Below are positions 46,701 through 64,000 of a stretch of 64,000 nucleotides of DNA, piece by piece. Where the stretch lies: the NCBI RefSeq assembly GCF_033807715.1, contig NC_084587.1, positions 27,593,017 through 27,657,016 on the forward strand, written 5' to 3'. A program made the position numbers and the translations under genes. A model generated the notes under the pieces. The model had not been told where the DNA came from. It did no database searches and worked only from the letters and a program-made list of their open reading frames with translations. Source of the DNA: Cololabis saira. Lineage: Eukaryota > Chordata > Actinopteri > Beloniformes > Belonidae. Numbering within the stretch: the stretch's first letter is position 1; each line of letters starts with the position of its first letter.

Positions 46701-47147
46701 CTTAACAATGCTTTTCTTCGACTTTTGGAATTAAAACGTGAGAGGAAAAGGTCTCCGGAGCGGCCCGGGCTCCGTTGTGAGATGTTGCTGCTTGTTTTGT
46801 CAGTATTTCCAGGCGGCGACACACTGACCCAGCCAGGCTAACCGAGCTAACACTAGCCGCCTCGCAGCCTCGCAGCAAGGCTCCTATTTTTATTTCCAGA
46901 CTGTGATTGTTTCTTAAAGTGTCACAACCAGGAGGAGGTGGAGGAGGTGTTTTTTTTTTTGTTTTTTTTTTACTACGTCCGAGCCGCGGCTGCTGTCTGT
47001 GTGGGAGTAAAAAAAAAAAAAGTGTCCACTTCAGTCAAAATCCATGCGTTTTTTTAGTGTGAAAATAGTGAGCGGACTGTTGCTGAGATGCAGCGCTGAT
47101 CCTCGCTAACATCCGTCTGCTACTGAGAGAGGGTCAGGGCTGCAGGC

Positions 47148-55840
<8,693 letters not shown>

Positions 55841-57260
55841 GATCTTCTTTTACACTCTCATACACACATAAATATCCCTGCTCTTTTGTGTATGTTAATA
55901 TTGTAATTTTCTTTCATCAGTTATTGATTTGTTCGTCCAGTTTAAGGCTGGCACAAGGAGCACAGTCACGTCTTCATCTTCATTTTTAGTATGGATCAGC
56001 TTGAGTGTACATTAGTGTCTGGCAGACAAAACTGGCGTTGCTGCTCCATATTAGAAAAAGCTCAAGTTACTCACTACAGTAAAGTTCTGTTAAACTCTTG
56101 AGTTACTTTTAAATAAAACTTCTTTTTTTTCCCTTGTTCATAGTTAATTCAAAATATCATGTATTTTTTTGTACCTGAGATGTATAGACTAAGAACTAAA
56201 AGGAAAATGTATGTATGGACTTGTACAAAAGCAAACTTGAGTTGTAATCTACACTTGTTATAATGTACAATAAGTTTGTAAAGTCTTTGATTGGGGGATT
56301 GCATGGAGAAGGATCTTGTTTTTCTCCTCTGCACCTACATTTCAGAACTTTTGCTTAGCGTTTTTTTTTTTTTTCCTTCACTTTAATTTTCACATTGCAG
56401 TTTAAGTTTCAGCAGCTGCCACACATGCAACCTTCCTTACTGTGTTATGATTTAACCCTCAGTGGTGATCACAACATGGTCTACGAACTAAACTGATTCT
56501 TTATGGAGTGATTAAAAAGAAACCTCAGGTTGTTGTTGTTTTACACTCCTGCTTCAGTCTAAAGTTACTTTACCTTTTATTATCAGTTGGGCCATGTCAT
56601 TGCACTTCTGTATTAAATGCAATTTTTCCTCACGTTGGGTGACACTTGTGTCTGTTTAAGCTTAATTTCATTGTTTTTAAATGTTTATTATTGGACACGG
56701 CTAAGAATAAGCTGGATTTTCCTTTTTATGTGGGATTTTGTTGTACAAACATAAATGTGTTGCTTTCTTCCAGTCTGCCCTATTTGGCAGAAGTGCTGAT
56801 TAGCTGTGAGTGAGGTTAGTTTAGAGTTGCACATGAACAAAAATAACCTCAGTTCAGAGAAGAAATTGCTTTCTAAAAACAGTACAAGTGAAGTTGTGCT
56901 ACACTTGACAAGTTGAACGAATGTTATCTTATCAAGACGAACACATGATGGTGAATAAGACTGAATGGACAGTTGCCATTTGTGATCAGGGTTGGTTTTA
57001 AGGTGCTTGTAAGTGGGGAAAAAAACATGAATCAGTGTCAGTCTCTTCATTAAAATCAGCTCAGTAAGTTAACTGGTTTCAGTCTTAGTGCAATTAATGT
57101 TTTGTTTGATTAAGTCTTTTTAATAGGTTTTCCAATCAATACAGACTGCTGATGCATTCAGGGCCCTCTCCTGGCCAGTGCAGCTTACACTGCATGTAAA
57201 ATGTAACGTGTATGCACTTTTCTGAACCGCTATGAATGAATAAATGGAAATTCTGATAAT
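55841..57260 (+). terminator. alkbh5 3' UTR with two polyadenylation signals
   Basis: AATAAA at 56112-56117 and 57239-57244 suggest a short (0.3 kb) and a long (1.4 kb) 3' UTR. The sequence between them is AT-rich with no ORF of note. Confidence 0.5.
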
Positions 57261-57960
57261 ATAAATATATAGTTTAATTTTGAATTAAGAGCACTGCAAA
57301 GAAAGTAGTTCATTTCAAAATAAAACTAAGTTTGTGTGGCCCAATAAGATGTATGAAACAAATTATGTTGAATGGATTGTTCCAGTTTTTGTGTCCAGCG
57401 CCTTAAATGTATCAGTTTTTTCAGTCCTGGGTAGGTTTCTCAATCCTGAGGCCTGGACTCACTTTCATCTCACTGGTATGAAAGCACAATTTGTATCTAC
57501 TACCAAGACTTGGAGCATTTACACCAATACAATCTTGCTAACTAAAGTATGATTCTCGTGCTTGTAGATCAATGTGAGCAAAAAGGTTGGTCAAACCAAC
57601 TGGAGAACGAACAGACAAAACACCATAAAACCTAGAAGTTTATATGTTTGGAAAAGTTAGTGAATGTTGTAAGGTTTTCAGACTTTCTATCCAAAAAAAA
57701 GTCTTAATTTACTAGTATTCCTTAACCAGATTATTTGGTTTGTGTATTATGAATTTTGATTTCACAATTTTAATTATACTTTTAAAAAGTCTAAATGATC
57801 CATGAAGTGTATGATAAGAAACAAGGCCCAGAGCCCTTCAGGGAATGACAGAAAATGTAATCATTTTGATAAAACGTTTTTGCAGGATAAAGATACAGTT
57901 GAGGTTGCTCATGAAGGTACTTGCCCAAAAGACATTGCAGTATGAAATATAAGGATAAAT
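57261..57960. other. Intergenic, no feature
   Basis: AT-rich sequence after the last polyadenylation signal; nothing recognised. Confidence 0.4.
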
Positions 57961-57989
57961 AATAGTATAATATAAATTAATACAGATTT

Positions 57990-58200
57990 TTCTCGATTAT
58001 AGATGCCGTATACGTCTGATTACTCCAATATTCTTTGCAATCTTGTTCGAGATGAGTGCAATATGATTTTTCCAAGTGAGATTTTCATCAATCATAACAC
58101 CTAGAAATTTAGTTACCGTAAGTCTTTCCAAAATGTTATTGGAAATAGAGTAAATATTTAGAGGTGTGTCTTTAACTCGTGCGCCTTGGACAAATAATCA
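57990..58200 (-). pseudogene. LINE fragment, RT thumb region
   Basis: The - strand reads VTKFLGVMIDENLTWKNHI and LISNKIAKNIGVIRRIRHL, then a stop. This is the segment after the catalytic RT motifs of a teleost LINE. Confidence 0.7.
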
Positions 58201-58562
58201 GGGACAAAGCTTGACTCATTCTTATTGACAAACTCTTGGAAAATCCTGTGTATACAAGAGCCTTTTTTAGCCAAGCAGAATTTAGGTCAATTGAATTCTA
58301 TCAATGTACATTTTCATGGGGCTGGATTTAAGCATGGGTATAGTGCATGCCTGGGGATGTGGCTATCCTCTGGCTGATCAGTGTGATCAGGCTAGAGGTG
58401 GAATGGTGTATTGTAATGAAAGTAGAGCACAATAAGAGTATCTTTTATTATCTTTCATTTTTATATACCACTTGAATCTCACCAGAATGAGTATGTAAAT
58501 AAGTTAGCGTTAGTAAGTTCTTTTATAAGCGAATGCTCGTCTACATCTATTTATGATGTCAG

Positions 58563-59603
58563 CAGAGGTGGACAGAGTACTCGACCCCAGTACTTGAGTA
58601 AGAGTACAAATACTACTGGTCAAAATTTACTCTGTTACAAGTAAAAGTAGCTCAGTCAAAATATTACTCGAGTAAGAGTAGAAAAGTACTTGCTTTTAAA
58701 GGTACTTAAGTATCCAAAAGTAAATACTTTTAAATTTACTTTAAGTAAAAGTAAGAGTAAGAGTAAGAGTACATTTCTTATTTTCCACATCAGTAAATTA
58801 CTATATTTTTTCTAAATTAATTTAAGGATCTTTTAACTCTTGTTTCTGAGAATTAACTCTTTGAAACCAGCTGCACTGATGTGCTGCTTTTAGAACCACA
58901 ATGTTATATAAAACCTGCAGAAACACCAAAAACAAATCAAATGAATGGGATCATAAGAGGACAGCAGATGATGCAGAGTTTATTAACAATCATGAACTGA
59001 AACCAAATGAACCTGCACTATCCAACTAAGTCTGGATCCCCCTCAAAGACCACTGCTTTACAAAAAACTGTGCCCTCGTTTTTTACTCGGTCGAACTCAA
59101 ACATTGAGTTAAGATACGGCCAAGGATTTTGTGAAAGTCCCTGCTCCGAGTCCGGCTCATTATCAGACTCAGACGACTCAGCGGATTGTCTTTCTTCTCC
59201 TGACGCAGGCGTAGCCATTGTTGTCTTGACTTGTTGCGGCTCTGTCTTGACAAACGCAGGCTACTTTGGCGGTATCGTTTTGAGGAGGCTTGACGTATTT
59301 CCGGTTTACGTACATCCCAGTGGAGAGCGTGCACTGTGATAGGTCTCCTCCTCTGACAAAAACAGCTTGTGTCCAATAGGATTTTAGGGAAGAAGAAAAA
59401 AGAGCAGACCTGAAAGTAACAAGTACTTTTCAGCCTTCCTAGAAATTTACTCGAGTAAAAGTAAAAATATTTGTCTTGGAAATGTATTCAAGTAAGAGTG
59501 ATAAGTACCAAAGAAATCTAATACTCAAGTAAAGTACAAATCCTCTGGATATGTACTTAAGTACAGTACTCAAGTAAATTTACTCCGTTACTGTCCACCA
59601 CTG
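58563..59603 (-). mobile_element. hAT element remnant with transposase first exon
   Basis: 1041 bp; ends CAGAGGTGGACAG and, inverted, CAGTGGTGGACAGTAACG; exact 8-bp duplication GATGTCAG (58555-58562, 59604-59611). The subterminal regions are dense in tactcaagtaa motifs. The - strand ORF 59218-59018 reads MATPASGEERQSAESSESDN, then PWPYLNSMFEFDRVKNEGTV, like the start of a hAT transposase before its BED finger. The rest of the gene is gone, so the copy is non-autonomous. Confidence 0.88.
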
Positions 59604-59639
59604 GATGTCAGTGATGTGAATGCTGCTCTCACAGACAAT

Positions 59640-60212
59640 AACTCTCTCTTTGGTCAACATCTAACTCTGCAGACAGTTATAAGCTAGTGAAGGATGGCAT
59701 ACATCATCTTGGCTGGATCCCTGTATAACTACGGCTGATGCACATAATTGTCTTGTTAAAGTTCAGATTTTGTATAATTTAGCCACAGCTGACCATGTAC
59801 CTGTCTCCATGATTTCAAATGTTAAAAGTTTACTTGAGTTGATTAGTTATAATGACCATGAGCAGACTGGAGAGTGGGCGAAGGTTACAGAGGCTGATAT
59901 TTGGCAGTACCGTGTACTGATTGATAAGGTTTGGGGCAATATTAATACACTTATGGATGCTATAACATGTCAAGATGTCAATTGTAAGAACAAAATCATT
60001 TTCAGGATTTATGTAACATGTATAATGCAATTGTGAGTTGTATGAATGATTGCAGTGGACCCTTCTGCCAAATAATGGGAGAATATATATTTTTTATTAG
60101 GCCAGTGTGGAATGAATACGTGTCTGAACTTCACAAAGAGGTAAGGGAAGCTTTTAAAGATGTACTTTTTTATCAAAAAAGGCTATTAAGATCCCGAATA
60201 TATCATGATTAA
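59640..60212 (+). pseudogene. LINE ORF2 fragment, first part
   Basis: Frames give TADHVPVSMISNVKSLLEL (end of an endonuclease, SDH-like motif), then VWNEYVSELHKEVREAFKD. It continues in the same family at 61980-62720 after an interruption by a different LINE. Confidence 0.65.
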
Positions 60213-60451
60213 TAACTCACAATGTAATCATTTTGATCAATAGCACTGAGCCTCAGTTTTGAAAGTGAAACTTCATCCTCTATTTTTTTTCTTTAAAACA
60301 TTTATATATTATTTTTCTATGTTATGTGTTTATTAAACTGTTTTGTTTTATTTTTCCTCTTCTGTCTGTTTCTATTGACGTATCTCATCTCATCTCTTTT
60401 TCATTCTTTTATAGATTCATTCAACTAAAGTAAAGGGGAAAAAAACACACT

Positions 60452-60454
60452 TCA

Positions 60455-60510
<56 letters not shown>

Positions 60511-60512
60511 CA
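60452..60512. repeat. (CT)n(CA)n microsatellite
   Basis: A short CT tract followed by a CA tract, just before the L1/Tx1-like fragment. Confidence 0.93.
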
Positions 60513-60529
60513 TTTTTTTAAACCATCGC

Positions 60530-61700
60530 TACTTGTGGATCCTGACTTTGATGATCATATTAAGAGAAACTGGGCATTCTTCCTTGAAGTAAATGATTCA
60601 CCAGAAATAGCTCCATCACTTTTTGGGGAAACAGGCAAAGCTGTGCTAAGAGGAGAGATCATTTCGTATTCCTCCTATAAGATATAAGGAACTGCCAGAA
60701 GAAAGAAGCCTGGAAAAGAAGATTAAAGAATTAGAAACTATGAATGCTAATAACCCAACTCCTCAAATTCAATATGATCTAAAAATTACAGCTGAATGAA
60801 TACCTAAACAAAAAGACTAGATTTCTTATCCAAAGACTCAGACATGAACATTAGTTCAACAACAAATCTGGCCAATCAGATTAAGAAAAATCAACAAACT
60901 CCACAGTTGTTAACTGAACAGGAGACATTGTTCGTGAACCCAAAGAAATCAGTGATGAATTCAGGAACTTTTATAAAAACCTGTATTCATCGAAAAATAA
61001 ACCAAACATACTAGATATTGATACATTTCTCAACAGTATCAACCTACCTCACCTTACAGAGGATCAAGCTAAAGAACTTGATAAGCCGCCAACCCCAACA
61101 GAGCTCCATAAACCATTCCAACTCATGCCTAATAACAGATCACCGGGTCCAGACGGCTTCCCTGCAGAATTTTATAAGCACTTTTGGAATATCCTAGCAC
61201 CCATATTTTTAAGATTAATAGCAGAAATTAAGGAAAAGTCTGAGCTCCGTACAGAAATGAACACAGCTATGATTTCTTTAATATATTCAAAGCTGGATAA
61301 GATTCCACTCTCCCTGCAAGTTACCGTCCGTTGTCTCATATTCATTCAGACACTAAAATGATCAGTAAAGTGTTAGCGGTATGAATAGAAAAGGTAACTC
61401 CACCTATTATCCACCAAGATGAAACAGGCTTCATTAAAGGCAGATACTCTGCTAATAACCTGTGCAGACTATTCAATTTAATTCATCAATTGTTGCATAG
61501 AAATGCTCCAATATTTTCATTAGATGCTGGAAAAAGTTAATTGGGAATTTCTATTTTGAGCACCTAGAAAAGGTTGAATCATTCTGTTCAGACAAAAATA
61601 AACAGCAAAACACCCAACCTCAACGTTCCACCACTGATTTCAGAATGAACTCAAATTTCTAATCACTGTAAAATGTTATCCAAAATGTACAAATGAATTG
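60530..61700 (+). pseudogene. L1/Tx1-like LINE ORF2 fragment
   Basis: Degenerate frames read LEKKIKELETMNANNPTPQ, then SPGPDGFPAEFYKHFWNIL (RT entry motif, as in the intact LINE at 1-5704) and, after frameshifts, DETGFIKGRYSANNLCRLF and a broken motif A (SLDAGK). 5' and 3' parts are missing. Confidence 0.75.
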
Positions 61701-61979
61701 CTATGAATAACCTAACAATATTTATCATGTCATCTAAATGGGAACAGGATCTAGAGTTTACCTCAAAGGCTGACCTCTGACCCTCAATTTGTGAACATAC
61801 TGTATATCAAAGACTACCTGTAATGCAGATGTAGTGCTGGTGTTGCAGCAGGTATGGGGCGTCCAGCACCAGCCGGGTGCCCTGGTTGGCGGCGGTCCTG
61901 CACAGCCCTGCACAGTGGCCTTTTGGGCAGGGATTATCCACCGCACATGACCCACTTTCTATCAAATGCACCCGAATAT

Positions 61980-62720
61980 GAATGTAAGAAATATACACAT
62001 TCCCAATATGCTGTGAAGTTTATTAAATATAATGAGAAAAATATGAGGGCAAACTCTCTAGCCAAAACACTTAAGGAAAAGAGTGTTGATGACTTTTGGA
62101 AATAAATGAAAGCCAGTAATGATAAAAAATGACCCATAGTATTGATGGGGCTGAAAATATTTCTAAAATGTGGAGAAAACATTATAAGGACATGTTTAAT
62201 AGATTTAAAAGTAATACATATATTGAAGGTGATGTGTTTAATAATGTTTGATGTGGTTGTTAGATCCAATGAGGTGAGCGGTACAATTGAGAATCTGAAA
62301 GTGAACAGGATACGTTGTATTGATGTTATAACAGCTGAGCATCTGTGCTAACCAGAGACTGCCAGTGTTGCCTGCTATGTATTTTTCTGGGTTTTTATTA
62401 CGTGACAAATTACCTGATTCAATGTTATTCGTCCTGTTGCTACCCATTCACAAGGATAAATCTGGAAAAACATCAAGTATGGAAAATTATAGCCCACTTG
62501 CTTTGGCTAGTGTACTCACCAAGGTATTTGAACAAATATTTTTTGGATAGGCTTCAAGAATATATGGAAACTACAGATAATCAATATGGTTTTGAAAACA
62601 AACAGCACAGATTTGTGTATAGGTGGACTTAGGGAAGTTCTTACTCAGTACAAAAGATGTAATACTACAATATTTATGGGCTTCCTGGATGCATCTAAGG
62701 CATTTGGTAGAATTAATCAT
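61980..62720 (+). pseudogene. LINE ORF2 fragment, second part
   Basis: SQYAVKFIKYNEKNMRANSL, LKEKSVDDFWK, then ENLKVNRIRCIDVITAEHLC, LLPIHKDKSGKTSSMENYS, DRLQEYMETTDNQYGF and a motif A trace (MGFLDASKAFG). Stops and frameshifts throughout. Same family and strand as 59640-60212. Confidence 0.7.
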
Positions 62721-63179
62721 GGTAAATTGTTTGGGAAACTACAAGAATAAAGGATACAAAAGATAAAGTGGGTATAGAAAATGGATTGATGGAAAACAAA
62801 TTACTATTTGAAAATTAAGTTTCCTTCTTTCTTTCATTCTTTATGTTGCACTGGGTGTTAAAGGTGGTGAGCAAAGTCAGATCACAGGTCAGATAATAGG
62901 GGACGATCTTTGTGATGCTCATTACTGCATCAGTGTTACAAACTGTAACGTACCTACATTTCATGTGTTTAGGAATTGTATGTACTGATTTAGAAAATGG
63001 ATAGTGAATTCAAATAATTTATTTATCTCAGACTCTAAATTCAGTTTTCTGATAGCAAACATATAAATTGGTATACTTTGTTGCTGTTAAAACTGACTTG
63101 GGCCTTTTCTTGGAAAAGAAAGGGATCGCTCTCAGATTCCCAAGTACTTATTTACTATACTTATTTATAGTACTTATCA

Positions 63180-63880
63180 GAGGTGATAATTTTTGGCCCT
63201 AAAATTGAAAGGGAAAAGATCAGCTCGCACCTTGGCTCCATGTCATTGACAGCTACAAATCAAGCCAGAAGTCTTGGTGTTATTATTAACTCAGACCTGA
63301 ACTTCAACAGCCATCTAAAGTTTATCACTAAATCTGCCTATTACCACCTAAAAAACATTGCTAGAATTAAGGGGATTCTGTCTAAACAAGACATGGAAAA
63401 ACTTATTAATGCATTAATTTTCAGTAGGTTGGATTATTGCAATGGCATCTTTACAGGCCTTAACAAGAAATCTATCCGGAACGCTGCCCCATAGTCCTTA
63501 CAAACACCAGGAAACTGGACCACATTACACCGGTCATGATATCACTACACTGGCTTCCAGTTAGTCAAAAGACAGAGTTCAAGTTCAAGTTCAAGTTTAT
63601 TTGAGATACATCATTGCATAACAATATGAATAATTATGTTTCTTACACTTTGACACAAGAGAGACATATAGTAGAGCAGAAAACTGTTTTATTTGCCTTT
63701 AAAGCCCAGCAGAAACTGCTTCCAAACTGCATTCAGGACCTGTTCCAGATAAAAGAAACCCGCTATGACCTGAAGGGGAAACTCATGTTTGAGATGGCAG
63801 CAAGAACTAATATTAAAAAGAGATTTGTACATCAGTTAAGGCTAGAGAAATTTGGAATAATTGTAATAACAACCTAAAAA
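63180..63880 (+). pseudogene. L2/Rex-like LINE fragment
   Basis: TNQARSLGVIINSDLNFNSH, KSAYYHLKNIARIKGILS, LIFSRLDYCNGIFTGLNKK, then, after a gap, QKTVLFAFKAQQKLLPNCI. It is the same protein region as the - strand copy at 35126-36013. A short caagttcaagtt repeat at about 63570 marks an insertion. Confidence 0.75.
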
Positions 63881-64000
63881 TGTGTCGCTCTATCGTCAAG
63901 TTTAAGAAATTGTTTAAAGATAATATTGTAAATAAATATAAAACACTATAATTATAATTATAATAATTATAAAGTATACTATCAAAAACATTCTAGGATG

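Overview
The window looks like nuclear DNA of a ray-finned (teleost) fish. It carries two intron-rich vertebrate genes on the + strand, in the order MYO15A then ALKBH5. This is the neighbour order I know from human 17p11.2. The rest is a dense teleost repeat load: L1/Tx1-like and L2/Rex-like LINEs, a tRNA-derived SINE, Tc1-like remnants, several hAT-like non-autonomous elements with 8-bp target duplications, and long microsatellites. I cannot name the species.

Layout. 1-5.7 kb is an apparently full-length, two-ORF L1/Tx1-like LINE on the - strand. It sits next to the 3' end of an older related LINE (5.7-6.65 kb); both lie in or beside an intron of the myosin gene, whose motor exons are left of the window. 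7415-42691 holds the 3' half of unconventional myosin XVa. I placed 47 exons by splice sites, reading frame and family similarity: end of motor (converter), IQ motifs, MyTH4, a FERM lobe, a proline-rich linker, the remaining FERM-like lobes, SH3, a second MyTH4, a second FERM and a C-terminal PDZ ligand (ITML). One exon of length 3n+2 is still missing between 19541 and 21311. 43.1-46.4 kb is intergenic and repeat-rich. 46.55-46.7 kb is a likely CpG-rich promoter. 47148-55840 is alkbh5 in five coding exons (364 residues), with all visible catalytic residues intact. From 57.3 kb to the end I see no host gene, only stacked LINE fragments and a 1-kb hAT element.

How the genes act. Myosin XVa carries whirlin and EPS8 to stereocilia tips in inner-ear hair cells. 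ALKBH5 is the nuclear Fe(II)/2-oxoglutarate m6A RNA demethylase. They are neighbours by descent, not by pathway.

The most unusual signal is in the 6.1-kb first intron of alkbh5. Three times, a terminal-inverted-repeat element lies exactly at the junction of a direct duplication of its flanking DNA (about 65, 160 and 320 bp), rather than being flanked only by its normal short target duplication. Two cases involve hAT-like ends and one a TTAA-type element. This points to a recurrent duplication mechanism driven by, or recombining between, MITE insertions. A nearby element with its own filled/empty site pair lets the order of events be read. Other notable points: TG-repeat tracts next to two consecutive myo15a splice acceptors, a probable GC-AG intron, a 33-nt microexon, and the same CpG-rich palindromic MITE in both the alkbh5 promoter and its intron 2.
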